Part shown: one piece after another, positions 52,001 through 60,439 of the stretch
Layout: each line of letters begins with the position of its first letter
Position numbering within the stretch: position 1 is the first letter of the stretch
DNA from: Varanus komodoensis
Lineage: Eukaryota; Chordata; Lepidosauria; Squamata; Varanidae
Assembly: GCF_004798865.1 (NCBI RefSeq)
Contig: NW_025335761.1
Location: forward strand, 15,180,417-15,244,416
DNA: 64,000 nt
Direction: 5' to 3'
Notes under the pieces: generated by a model
Databases searched by the model: none
Told to the model about the DNA's origin: nothing
What the model saw: only the letters and a program-made list of their open reading frames with translations
Translations under genes and position numbers: made by a program

Positions 52001-53367
52001 ATGAATCCTTCCTAAAATGCCTTTACAGATGATTAGAAAGCAATACAAGAACAAAATGCTGCTTATAGTAGAGCAATGTTTTTATATAAGCCCCTCCTAA
52101 AACAAAATGTACACACACGTTAATGTGATATTTTGTTATTTTCTGGAGTTATGCCTAACAATTGTAACAAAGTAATAATTGTTTCTCCCTGTGTGTAGCC
52201 TATATAAATTCTGAAAGCTAAATGTGAGAGCATCAACCTTCCACTGTGTAGCAGAAAGGGGAAGCAAATAAGCTCCATTCAAATTTTATGTAACCTTGGA
52301 GCTGGCATGTGAGACTGACACTCTCCTCTGAAAGAAGCAGCTATGACTGATACTTCTTTGCTCTGAAGAGTACATGCTGGATTGCTTTCAGGGACAGAAG
52401 GAAAAGTCACATATGCCTTATCAAAAATGGAGCACTGTTTGGTAGCATATGGATCAACTGGATAGACTAGCCTTCTCTTTTTGTCTAGCTGTAATTATGG
52501 ATTGGGGAATGGAAAAAAAAAACCAACATTCAATCATCTAACACAGCTTGATTAGTCCTTCAGGTTAAAAGTATGTTCTTAAGCTTTTTACTTTAAACAA
52601 AGTAAAAAACCACAGACCAAAGAAACTCCAGTAGTAAAAGAATCATATCACACAAGACTGGTTGCTTCACTCTATTAAGAAGGCCGCCACACTTCCTATT
52701 TCTCTTTATTTTCCAGACTTAAAAAGCCTTTGGATACTTACCAACCTGAGTATTCAGCTTTAAGTCCAAGAGAGAGAACAGATACTGCTGCCATTAGAGT
52801 TACATAATAGAGGAGCAGTACAGTATAAATGATAATTTCCTTGTTTGTCTCATCAATATCTTTTGGGAGTGGAAGCAGAAGAGGTAAAAACAAATATCTC
52901 TCCTCTAAGGAGTGAGACATGCTGGGGTGGAAGGGGAGTACGGATGAGCAAATTAACGCGGAAACCATCCACTGTCATAATTATTTGTAAAGCTGAGTTT
53001 ACTCAACCAAAAAAAAGGAAGGAAGAAAAGAAACATTTTACCATATAATTTCAAATTGTCCCTCCTCAGAATTCTGGCTTCTAACAGCAAAAGTCAATAT
53101 TTTATAGAAAAAGCTAGGCAGTTAAGGAAAAGGTTGATCCATTAAACCTATTTCCTACAGTCTGTACATTATAATGTACTGATTTGTCTACAGTCTTCTA
53201 GATGAGGAAAGGAAAACATCTTTTAAAATAGATGCACTTACCACAAAACCAAAGCCATTTTTCAGATTAATTTCACGTATACGGCCATATCCCTTGAAAA
53301 ATTTCTCCACATCTCGTTCCCGAGCATGAGGACTTAGACGTCCAACAAAAACACGACAACCACTCAT
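33769..53367 (-). CDS. SRSF5-like: Serine/arginine-rich splicing factor, SRSF5 type (7 coding exons, 265 aa)
   Basis: This gene encodes an SR protein that binds exonic enhancers in nuclear pre-mRNA and recruits spliceosome parts. Coding exons (5' to 3'): 53367-53242, 49369-49299, 47940-47848, 45628-45556, 40004-39931, 39195-39085, 34018-33769. All junctions are AG/GT and phases agree, giving 798 nt. RRM1 is residues 4-74, with RNP2 VFVGRL (6-11) and RNP1 NGFGFVEF (37-44). A Gly/Arg/Tyr linker follows (about 73-102). The second, pseudo-RRM runs from about 107 to 180, with RLIVENL (108-114) and the SR-family signature SWQDLKD (119-125). The RS domain is 183-265. Human SRSF5 is 272 aa and starts MSGCRVFIGRL; this starts [11 protein letters not shown], so SRSF5 is the nearest type. 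The linker end [13 protein letters not shown] leans towards SRSF4/SRSF6, and the tail (two RTPE-K/R motifs, then a proline run) is shorter than I expect. No frame lesions are seen. It may be a separate SRSF5 paralogue. Confidence 0.93.
34019..35455. other. Intron of the SRSF5-type gene, left part
   Basis: This is unique AT-rich intronic DNA with no recognised repeat or exon. Frames on either strand are short and unconserved. Confidence 0.6.
35460..38935 (+). mobile_element. Near full-length L2-like LINE in an intron, antisense to the gene
   Basis: A GC-rich 5' region (about 35460-36030) precedes an ORF2-like coding region. The AP-endonuclease has [12 protein letters not shown] at about 36050, [11 protein letters not shown], the GDFNLHAE box at about 36465 and WSDHFLVRF at about 36660. 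Reverse transcriptase blocks include [19 protein letters not shown] at about 37750, [11 protein letters not shown] at about 37905 and the catalytic YTDDTQLY at about 37970. After these come [34 protein letters not shown], and [20 protein letters not shown]. The 3' UTR ends in TTTAAATAAATAAGCAAGCA. A few frame breaks separate long open stretches, so it is dead but among the younger copies. No ORF1 or exact 5' end could be fixed. Confidence 0.85.
39085..39195 (-). CDS. SRSF5-like: SRSF5-type gene, exon 7 (end of RRM2)
   Basis: This codes [20 protein letters not shown], then [16 protein letters not shown], residues 147-182. The acceptor is TTTTACTACAG and the donor GTATGT. Confidence 0.92.
39316..39402 (+). 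mobile_element. Sauria-type SINE head fragment in an intron
   Basis: TGGAGTGAAGCAGTTAAGAG, then GGGAGATTCAGATTGTAGTT and CCCACTCAGCCA, resembles the tRNA-derived head of the Sauria SINE. The rest is missing. Confidence 0.45.
39931..40004 (-). CDS. SRSF5-like: SRSF5-type gene, exon 6 (RRM2 middle)
   Basis: This codes [20 protein letters not shown] and then NPNE, residues 122-145, completing the SWQDLKD signature across the junction. The acceptor is TTTACTGCAG and the donor GTAAGA. Confidence 0.92.
40578..40671 (-). other. Candidate poison (NMD) cassette exon of the SRSF5-type gene
   Basis: On the gene's strand a pyrimidine-rich acceptor (CCATTCCTCTGCCCCTCCCA, then TGTAAAG) precedes a 94-nt segment ending at a consensus donor GTAAGT (40577-40572). 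The length is not a multiple of three. Spliced after Gln121 (phase 0) it reads [20 protein letters not shown], then AYVI and a TGA stop. SR genes are known to control their own level by such exons. Inclusion would truncate the protein inside RRM2 and mark the mRNA for decay. This is predicted from splice signals only. Confidence 0.35.
44287..44326 (-). mobile_element. CR1 LINE 3' terminal fragment, antisense
   Basis: CACAGAATCATAGTATAGTA followed by GAGTTGGAAGGGGCCATT is the antisense CR1 3' end (compare 13240-13280 and 1700-1738). Only about 40 bp are present. Confidence 0.65.
44893..44937 (+). repeat. Short fragment of the GTTGGTCTG-type reptile repeat
   Basis: CAAAAAGGCAAACAAGTCTG followed by TGGCATGAGCTTTCA matches the right part of the repeat seen at 7097-7200. 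Confidence 0.4.
45049..45147 (+). mobile_element. BovB (RTE) LINE 3' end, in an intron
   Basis: AGTGGACTCTGGGGGATGGT leads to GTCCATGGGGTCGCGATGGG, TTGGACACGACTTCGCGACT and an AACAACA end. The GTCCATGGGGTCGC...GGACACGACT...GCGACT core is the known 3' terminus of BovB elements. It is about 95% identical to 55587-55682; the CpG sites are intact here and mutated in the other copy. Confidence 0.8.
45150..45555. other. Intron of the SRSF5-type gene
   Basis: AT-rich single-copy sequence; nothing recognised. Confidence 0.6.
45556..45628 (-). CDS. SRSF5-like: SRSF5-type gene, exon 5 (start of RRM2)
   Basis: This codes [20 protein letters not shown] and then VSWQ, residues 98-121, after completing Ser97. 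The acceptor is TTCTTGTAG and the donor GTGAGT, phase 0. Confidence 0.92.
45629..47847. other. Intron of the SRSF5-type gene
   Basis: About 2.2 kb, mostly single-copy. It holds a fold-back repeat at 47255-47350 (separate entry). Confidence 0.6.
47255..47350. repeat. Fold-back hAT-like repeat, full copy
   Basis: The left arm (AACTGTTTTGGCCTACCATC) and the right arm (GGAAGCTGTAATCCAAGACA, then GCTGGAGG) are imperfect reverse complements around a core with AGAATGACCATGCTGAATTA. This is the TTGGACTACAACTCCCATCA...TGTAGTCCAAAACATCTGGA layout of a common amniote repeat derived from hAT-type ends. Confidence 0.6.
47848..47940 (-). CDS. SRSF5-like: SRSF5-type gene, exon 4 (RRM1 end and Gly/Arg linker)
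   Basis: This codes [20 protein letters not shown] followed by [10 protein letters not shown]. The acceptor is ATAACAG and the donor GTAAGA. The linker differs from the SDRFSSRRPRNDRR-type linker of mammalian SRSF5. Confidence 0.9.
48160..48760 (+). mobile_element. L2-like LINE 3' end, interrupted by an antisense tail
   Basis: An uninterrupted frame at 48196-48417 gives [20 protein letters not shown], then [19 protein letters not shown] and [10 protein letters not shown], the L2-like C-terminus. Its 3' UTR resumes after the nested element and ends at TGTAAGCCATCCCAAGATGT ... AAATAAATAAATTG near 48750. Confidence 0.8.
48450..48635 (-). mobile_element. L2-like LINE 3' tail, antisense, nested
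   Basis: TTTGTATGCCGTCCAATTAC, CTCTGGACAGCTAACAGCAT and AAAAAGGTCTTAACCTGGCA are the antisense 3' UTR and last codons of a second L2-like copy, lying inside the plus-strand copy. Confidence 0.75.
49299..49369 (-). CDS. SRSF5-like: SRSF5-type gene, exon 3 (end of RRM1)
   Basis: This codes [20 protein letters not shown] and then CNER, residues 43-66. The acceptor is TTTTCTAG and the donor GTAATG. It ends in phase 2 within Arg66. Confidence 0.92.
49370..50705. other. Intron of the SRSF5-type gene, part
   Basis: Single-copy AT-rich sequence. The 131-codon plus frame at 49629-50024 has no recognisable domain and no support. Confidence 0.55.
50710..51995 (-). mobile_element. L3/CR1-type LINE, antisense, in an intron
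   Basis: The 3' end (AAGAACATAAAAACACCCAT read antisense, with ACCTTGGACCAAGGGTCCGT) is at about 50713. It continues leftwards in the element through the C-terminal region (AGCCATCCAAAGTTGCAGCT; TTCCTTTTATCTGTTTGGAA) to the RT region (GAATAAGTTGAAAAGCACTG near 51815). It is the same family as 17216-18939, more decayed, and contains a 14-G run at 51599-51612. Confidence 0.75.
52000..53241. other. Intron of the SRSF5-type gene, first-coding-exon side
   Basis: Single-copy AT-rich sequence; nothing recognised. Confidence 0.55.
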
Positions 53368-53378
53368 TTTAGTCTATG
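53242..53378 (-). CDS. SRSF5-like: SRSF5-type gene, exon 2 (start codon, most of RRM1)
   Basis: The acceptor TTTTACAG ends at 53379. The 5' UTR is only 11 nt in this exon (CATAGACTAAA), then ATG at 53367-53365. It codes residues 1-42 ([11 protein letters not shown] ... NGFGFV). The donor is GTAAGT at 53241-53236, phase 0. Confidence 0.93.
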
Positions 53379-54294
53379 CTGTAAAACAAATGTTAATTGC
53401 TCTCATTAATATTTTTATTACATTTATACCAAAACCCTGCCAGGTCCAGAAATCTTAAATACAAATTAGTCAGCTGAGGAGAATGTATTCATGATGCTCT
53501 TCTACTATGCTTGCAACAAACTGCATGATCATACAGAAGCAAACAACCGAGTGGGTCTACATTTATGAAGAATGCACCCAATGAACTCTCAAGGAAGGCA
53601 GTCAAACAATTCTGTCACAACTAATAATTAAATAGATGTTTTTCCTTGAATCAACTTCTACTGGAATGGGAAAGGAAAGCCTTTCAAGAGGCACGGATCT
53701 CTTGGTTTGTAACTCCAAGGCCGGCACGCTCCTCCAGCAAGAGGTGGCGGCTCAGTAAAAAACGAGGACACCTTTCATGTTCACGACCATCCGAAATCAT
53801 AACAGAACCACCAGGAGGTGCCCTCCCCCTGCAGCGTGTAGAAAACTTGCAGAAAGACTAAGCAAATATGTTTCGCAAGCAAATGCATTTCCTTCTCCAT
53901 TACCTTTCCAGTGGGATGGGGTGAAGCGCGGAGCGCGGAGCCTGCAAGGTCTGGCCTGGATAACCTGGAGGGAGGCAAAAGCAGTGTGGGGGCAGGAGGC
54001 AGGAGGGGAAAGGGAGGGGGAAGCGAGACTGTTAGCGGCAAGAGGACTGGAGCCGAAGAAGATGCAGCTATGGGGGAAAGGGGAGGCGAATCTCCCCCAT
54101 GAGCAGCCAAGCAGGGACGAAGGAACAGCGCGCAGGGCCCAACGAAGGCTGCGCGTCGGCCTCACCGCCTGGCTGCGCTCCGCTTGCCGCAGAGGATAAA
54201 CCTGGCCGCTCTTGCTGCTGGTGCTTCACCGCCTCGCTTTTGCACTCCCTCTAACTCCGCCCAGGGCCTCTCCCGAAAGGAGACGGTCACTCAC
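53379..54294. other. First intron of the SRSF5-type gene, CpG-rich towards the promoter
   Basis: The right half (from about 53900) is G+C and CpG rich. Open frames across it on both strands (for example 53777-54199) are a by-product of base composition, with no family similarity. Confidence 0.5.
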
Positions 54295-54400
54295 CGGCGC
54301 TGCTGGCGTGAAACTAATCGCGTTGCTCCCGTGCGCGCCGCAACTCACTTAGGTCCGCCAGAGAAAATGGCGGCGCTACTTCCTCCAGGAGGAGCGGCAG
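54295..54400 (-). other. Probable non-coding exon 1 of the SRSF5-type gene
   Basis: Exon 2 begins with a splice acceptor 11 nt before the ATG, so an upstream 5' UTR exon is required. The CpG island donor CAGCGCCG|GTGAGT at 54294 is the best candidate end; CCTAA|GTGAGT near 54350 is an alternative. The 5' limit is a guess. Confidence 0.45.
54364..54374 (-). promoter_or_regulatory. YY1-type motif
   Basis: AAAATGGCGGC on the plus strand reads GCCGCCATTTT in the gene's direction. This is the classic YY1 site, usually placed just downstream of transcription starts of housekeeping genes. Confidence 0.65.
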
Positions 54401-54448
54401 CAAAGGCGGCTGCGGCTGCGCAGTCCTTTCCTTCCAACCAACTTGCGG

Positions 54449-54464
54449 ACTACAACTCCCAGAG
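54449..54464 (+). promoter_or_regulatory. ZNF143 (Staf)-type motif
   Basis: ACTACAACTCCCAGAG fits the ACTACAAnTCCCAG core common in CpG-island promoters. Its place about 80 bp upstream of the YY1 site supports the promoter. Its likeness to the fold-back repeats is noted, but here it sits alone in unique sequence. Confidence 0.6.
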
Positions 54465-54879
54465 CTCTGAGCGCGCCCAAACGTCTTCCTAGCCCCGCCC
54501 AGGTAAGGGGAGGACTTCCTTCCTCGGGAATAAGAAGGCTGGTGTAGGAGTAGGGGAAGTAGGAGGTGGTTGTCTAGATCGAATTGGAAGAAAGGCATGA
54601 TGGGAAGTGTTGTTATATTTGAGAACGAGTGTTACTCCTGAACGCAGATCATGTTGTTTCAATGAGGACGTACATATGAAACGTGTTTTGTTCCAGATTA
54701 GTTAATCCAGGATACCGACTAGCCCTTCCTTTTGTATTTATGAAAGCTAGTATTACCATCCTTCGATACAATTACGTGTTTTCAAACAATAGCATATATT
54801 AGCCTTTCCCAAACTGGTGATCTAGACATGTTTAGCATGGCCACTGGTCAAGAGCGCTCGAACTTGTCCGAAATCATAT

Positions 54880-55430
54880 GTTGCTCTTTCTTACTGAGAC
54901 TTTCAGAAGCTTTTGACACCATTGACCATGGTATCCTCCTGGATCAGCTTTATGAGTATTAGAGGCACTATTCTTTGGTGGTGCTGGTCTTATCTGTAGG
55001 TTCCTTCCCAGAAATACTTTAGAAGAATGATAATCGCCCCCTTGCAGTTAGGCTGTGGGTTGCTACAGGGCATCATTTTTGTTGTCAGGACTACTATTTT
55101 TAATAGGGAGCTGTTGTGGGGGGGGCAGATTTCAAGAGAGGTGCCATCAATACATTAATGACATCCAGCTCTGTATCATCTGTATCATTAGGAGGTTGTA
55201 CAAGCACCAGTAACTGGGTGCAGTGGTGGCTTGAATGGCAGTCAATAAAAGTAGTCCGAATCCCAGCAAGAATGAAGCTCTGTGATTGACAGTTGTGTCT
55301 GGAAAATGGATCAGCTGCCTATTTTGGCCGTGGCTTGTTAAGAAACAGCTTGCACAGGTATGCTGGTGGAATACTTTTGTCAGAGTCTCCTTACCAATGG
55401 TGAGAATGAATACCAGGACCCACAGGGAAG
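54880..55430 (+). mobile_element. L2-like LINE RT fragment, degraded
   Basis: [19 protein letters not shown] at about 54900 is the RT block also seen at 37750 in the longer copy. LLQGIIF and an INDIQLCII-like active-site region follow. It lies about 0.4 kb upstream of the CpG-island promoter. Confidence 0.7.
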
Positions 55431-55586
55431 GCTGAATCGCCTTTAACCCCAGCATTTTTATTGGTGAAATCACTCAGGCCCCCTGAAGTTTACTTACGAC
55501 AGCATGCTACTGGGTAGTGGTCTTCACCACCAGCTACAAAATCACAGCCCATGTACGGACATTTTTATAACTTTCCAGTCACATTA

Positions 55587-55682
55587 AGTGGACTCTGGGG
55601 GATGGTGGAGGACAGGAAGGCCTGGAGGAATGTTGTCCATGGGGTCGCGATGGGTTGGACATGACTTCATGACTAGCAACAA
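55587..55682 (+). mobile_element. BovB (RTE) LINE 3' end, second copy
   Basis: AGTGGACTCTGGGGGATGGT through TTGGACATGACTTCATGACT to AGCAACAA. It is nearly identical to 45049-45147; most differences fall at CpG sites near the end. No further 5' sequence of the LINE is recognisable. Confidence 0.8.
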
Positions 55683-55737
55683 GTCACTTGCAGAGTATTA
55701 AGTCTCTAGATAGTGTTAACATAATAGCATCTTGATG

Positions 55738-55975
55738 CCAGATGTGGTGTAGTGGTTGAGAGCATGGGACTGGGACTCAGAGGATCTGGGTTCTAGTCCC
55801 CGCTCAGCCATGGAGCCAACTGGGTGACATTGGGCCAGTCACAAACTCTCAGCCCAACCTACTTCACAGGGTTGTTGTTGTGGGGATAAGATGGAGGAGG
55901 AGATGTAAGCTGCCTTCAGCCCTTTGTAGGAAAAAGGCAGGATATAAATCGCAATATAAATATAAATAAATGTCT
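55738..55975 (+). mobile_element. Sauria-type tRNA SINE, full-length
   Basis: The tRNA-derived head is well kept: GATGTGGTGTAGTGGTTGAG (A box), and GGGTTCTAGTCCCCG (B box-like). The body has GGGCCAGTCACAAACTCTCA and ACAGGGTTGTTGTTGTGGGG. The BovB-like tail AAAAAGGCAGGATATAAATC then runs into an ATAAATA repeat. It is the best-preserved SINE in the window. Confidence 0.88.
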
Positions 55976-55979
55976 TCAT

Positions 55980-57265
55980 ATAGAAAATAATACTCTAAAC
56001 CAATCAGAAATGCCCATGATAGTAGAATAGAAAATTTCCCTGACTGATCCTTATTGACAAGTAAATTCAGTTTGGATCAGCCTCTGTGTCTGTTTAAACA
56101 TGCAAATTTGTCTGATTGAGGAACCATTCAGGAAAACTGATTTGACAGCTATACTGCCTTACTTCTGTTGAACTAGGTGATTAAATGGGTCCATACAGAA
56201 ACAAATGGACACCTTTGTCTCAGCTCTCTGCAGCTGATGGGAACACCCGGTATTTCCCCACTAATAGTGCTAGCCTACAGCAGATTCTCAGTCCAGCTAA
56301 GAATTCCATCTTCTTAAAATAACTGAAATGCTAAACATTAACCTGGCTTGAAAATCTGCTGCTTTCTGAGAAAGGGGTGTAGGTCTGATTTTATAACACA
56401 AAGGCTTTTTCTACCAGAATTTATTCTGGATTTCCCTAACACTAAAGGAACGTCTATAGTTCATTCAGACAAGCAGGACTTACATGCACAATGTAGGTAG
56501 CCCTTGAAGGTACTATGGAGATGGAGTCTGTAAAGAAGGCTTTTATAATCTATAAGTTACATACACATTTTTGGGGGAGGGTGGGGGATCATGTAGGCAG
56601 TTTGCTAGAGGCACATGAGTGTAAAACAAAAAGGGTTGAATGGATTAAGACAAAAGACACAAAAAGAACAAGTTTCAGGACAGGCATACATTAGCACATC
56701 TAAAGTGTGTGTGGGGATGTGCAACATGGTTTCCCAATGAGATCAGGATCCCACCTTAAGTTTAAAGCTGTTCTTACAGTGTCAGGCTTTCGGCAGCCAT
56801 ATCATGATAGTGCTTTCACTCATTTTGTCCTGAGAGGACACATTCTCCCTAAAGAAGTGCGAAGTCTGGAGTGCTCGCTGATTCAGCACCAGAGGCTGGA
56901 GCCCTGATTTTTCATGTGGCATCCCAAATTTCAAGGAGGCCATTTGTCTCATTCCCTTACTGTAGATGGGCCCTTGCTGAAATAAAGACAGAGGAGCCCT
57001 TCATAATCTCTCTTGCATCTGATCCACCTGGATTAGCAGACTTTTCTCCACACGTGCCTCTCCTCCTGTTACCACCCACTTCTTGACCCTTTCTGCTTGA
57101 GATATTTCCCCCCCAAACTGAGATGCATCCCTTTTCCCTGTCCATACATCCCATTTCACAAGTAGGGGTGAGCTCTCTGTTATCAGAATCTTTCTTCATT
57201 TCAGAAGTACAACTCAAAGCAAGAGGGGAGTCAAATTATTTATGCTATTGGTTTTTAAAAATTAT
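55980..57265. other. No recognised gene; intergenic DNA
   Basis: Between the SRSF5-type promoter and ACTN1. Short frames only; no family assigned. Confidence 0.5.
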
Positions 57266-57267
57266 TT

Positions 57268-57478
57268 TTCTTGTGACATTTATATCCTGTCTTTTGTCGT
57301 CTTGTAAGGAACCTAAGGTCATGCACATGGTCTTCCAATTAATTCTTACAGCTGTAATCCTCACCGCCAACTTGAAGGTCAGTGACTGGTCCAAAGCACC
57401 AAGTGAGTTTCATGATCAAGTTGGGTCTTGAACCTGGATCTCCGGAGCCCCACTCCAGCACTGTTACATAATTTGTAG
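57268..57478 (-). mobile_element. Sauria-type tRNA SINE, antisense
   Basis: Read on the minus strand: a tRNA-like head (CTGGAGTGGGGCTCCGGAGA, then CCAGGTTCAAGACCC near 57430), a body with GGACCAGTCACTGACCTTCA, and a tail with GACAGGATATAAATGTC near 57278-57294. Confidence 0.75.
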
Positions 57479-57479
57479 C

Positions 57480-58555
57480 CAAAAATTCTTTGTAGTCTAC
57501 TGTGACTCTTCCAGAGATCTGCAGAATTACCCACTATCTACTGCTGGTATAAACTTTGTGTGTTTGCCAGGTCAAAGCTGAGAACAACATGTGCCTAATT
57601 ATGTATTTAAAAGCACACTTGGCACACAGCCTTATGAACTTCTCCACATCAGTAAACTGATATGCAATATAGACTTGATCAGAAGGCTATGCAATGTTTT
57701 GTTTTAAAAGGAGCACTTTAGATCTCTATTTGGTCTGTGAAACTTGACCTTCCAAAAAGAGTGTATTCTGCATATTGAGTGCTTTTGAGCTGGTTTTCTC
57801 CAGAATACTGTAAGCTATGAGGCAGGCTCACACTGGACAAATTATGCAAGTGACTTTACACAGGCATGTGAAGTAACCATAAAGGTCACCTGAGTCACAT
57901 GGGCCCTGCCATAGACTATCGATACACACAATGGAGTGGAAAGAGGTATTTATATTGTTGCCATCTAGTGGCCAAAAGGCAGCTTTGTCTCTTTAGAGAA
58001 ACTGAAACCAGGCATTCTCTGGTGCTGGGCTTCTGGGTGTGGTTCTAAGACTGATGCTTCGAGAAGATCCAAGAGATACACCCAGTTATTGTTTCATCCA
58101 ACTGCATAGTCCACAGGTAACTGCAATGAGCAATGTGTGACCGTGTGACTTTCTTTGGCATGTAAGTTCTGTCATCCCTCAGCAAAACTTCTGGAGGGCC
58201 ACAAGTAGCCCACCCTGGTAAGGCCAACCACTGGGAAGCAGCTCCTTCATGACCATGGTAACATTAAGCAGCTCTGACAACATTTTGCTGTGTAAAGCTG
58301 GTGCACAGCAATTCTGGCAGCAGGGGCTGACTCCAATGTTACCTGCTGGTCCTCCCACCAGCATCTGTGCAGCCGGGTGCTTTGGGAATTGCTGATTATG
58401 CAGCATTGTTTTTCTATGCCCAGGTTAGTAACAGAGCACCTACTGTGCATGCTGGAGGTCTCAGGTTCATTCTCCGGCATATCCAGGTACAGCTGAGAAG
58501 CAGTCTTGTCTGAAACCAGAAGATAGCTGCCGCAGTATCATTGTAGGCCAGGAAT
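57480..58555. other. No recognised gene; intergenic DNA
   Basis: Only short unconserved frames; no repeat family could be assigned with confidence. Confidence 0.45.
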
Positions 58556-58557
58556 AA

Positions 58558-58668
58558 GTTGCTTTCCAGATGTTGGACTGCCAACCCCATCATCCCTAAC
58601 CATGGCTTACCCTGACTAGGGTTTGTGGGAATTGCAGTCCACCAATATCTGGAGGGCCACACATCCCA
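58558..58668. repeat. Fold-back hAT-like repeat, full copy
   Basis: CCAGATGTTGGACTGCCAAC and GCAGTCCACCAATATCTGGA are inverted copies around CCATCATCCCTAACCATGGC. This is the same family as 47255-47350, better preserved. Confidence 0.65.
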
Positions 58669-58669
58669 T

Positions 58670-60435
58670 CTGTTGTTGACAATATTGATCAATACTCTTG
58701 CCTTGTTTTATGGCACTTTCTCATGGAACCAGGCCTTCCTGTCCAGTCTGGAGAGTAATGGCCAATATGGTACCTGCTTCTCTCTTCCCTGCCATTGAAA
58801 TGCTGTCCTGTAATGGGTTCCAGGCTGACAGAGACTATGTATTCCAAGGGTCTTAAGAGGGGGCAAGCCATGCTCTTCTGAAGAGAGGTGCACGTACAAC
58901 TTTTATTCAAAACTGGCGTAATTGGCATCCATTTATTTATATAGGGAAGTAAAGAACTGAGTAAATCGGGATTTTGGGGTAATGAGTGTAGTCAGGGCAG
59001 AATCTGGTCAGGTTGGGATGGAAGCAGGAAAGAAACGCTGGAGATGGGGCAGAGTCAGGCACTTGGACTTTACTCATGTATCTGTGGACAGAGTTGTAAG
59101 TGGAAATAAACCCTTAACTCTGGTCTGTGTCTCCTTATTTGACTGGCCACGCCTCATCTTTTCGTAAACTGTCTGGGCTTCTTGCACCCTGAACCTCACC
59201 ATCAGCCTACCAATATGGGGCACTACCACGCTGAGGAAGAAACAAGCTGACAGGAGAGCAGTTCTCTACTCTGGTTTTACCTACATAGTGGTGACAACAC
59301 TAAAGGCACAGCTTCACCGAATCCACCCTGGAGATAACATCTCTGTGCACATCTTAGGTGGATAAACCAACTGAAATGCGCACGCTGCCTTAAGTGTACA
59401 GGTGGGCTCAAAAACAACCATTGGTCAGCTGAGATTCTTCTAGGTACAGCCAAAAGCACCAGCATATTTTTGCTTAAAACTCTTATTGCTAGTAGCTAAG
59501 CCTGAGGAAAAGAATTTCTCCTTTTTGGAATGAGGAAAAATGTGCTAAAACCAGATAGCCACCAATTGGTCCATAGCTGGGGAGAAAGGGGTAGGGTCTA
59601 GAAGAAGAGGGCATGGCAACCTGAGGAATCCTGGAAAACTCAACTGTAATGGCAGGAGAGCTAAATTTGGCCCGCAGTTCAACCTCTCAAGTATAGATAA
59701 GGCAGGAAAGAGGTGTCAATGTCAGTTTTGCCTTTTTCAGCTAAGTAGGAGTTTTGAGTGCCCAAAGAAATATCTTACCACGAGCAGAAATGGATAGAAG
59801 TGTTCAAGGAGCACATTTCTCACAGGTGTTTTTAAAATGTACCATTAATCTTCCCTGGAAGGAAAATAATTTTGTTTTATTGTTCCTTTATTAATTGTAT
59901 ACAATATTATAAGGACCTTTCAGTTAAATAATAAACCAACAGTACTACAAAAAATAAACTAAATGGAGTAAGGGTACTTGAAGACGAGTTCTTGTGGGCA
60001 ACATGGTGCTATTTGGGAAACACAAGGAAAACATAGATGTCCCATGTGATTTTTCAGGTTACTGCTAAATAGGAATCTTGTTCTTGGAACAACAATTAAA
60101 TTATAGTACTGCAGTGAGAATCCCTATCGCCTACACAGGCTCAAACGCTCTTGGGGGAAAACGGGCACTGGAGAAAAGCTCTGGTTCCCTCTGATATCTT
60201 TCCCATCCTTTTGTTTGTAAAGAGATATTTAACAGTGCTCCTGGTGTTAGTGTTTTATGACACTTCCTTTCCTAAAATCCCCAGGATTCTTCTTACTATT
60301 ATTTGGAGATCTTCCACCCCCCTCCCCCCGCAGCCCTCCACTGTTCAATATTATATTTCTATGACTATAGTTGTGGAGAAACATGTGGATATAAGAGCAA
60401 AACATATACAAAAGCTGAAAAGAAGCCCAAGGCAA
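58670..60435. other. No recognised gene; region between ACTN1 3' end and repeats
   Basis: No coding domain. Minus-strand AATAAA words at 59876-59881 and 59887-59892 could serve a longer ACTN1 3' UTR. Confidence 0.45.
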
Positions 60436-60439
60436 ACAA

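Larger units (their letters stand above)
53900..54510. promoter_or_regulatory. CpG island with the promoter of the SRSF5-type gene
   Basis: CpG-dense sequence (many GCG, CGC and CCGCCC words) contrasts with the AT-rich surroundings. It holds GC boxes (AGCCCCGCCC at 54491-54500; CTCCGCCC near 54255), a YY1-type and a ZNF143-type motif. Two minus-strand donor sites could end the non-coding exon 1: GTGAGT at 54294-54289 and at about 54350-54345. Transcription probably starts near 54380-54430 (inferred). Confidence 0.75.

Noticed and set aside
53777-54199. 140-codon plus frame and 109-122-codon minus frames in the CpG island
   Set aside because: Long frames arise from the high GC content with few stops; no family similarity, and the region is the first intron of the minus-strand gene.
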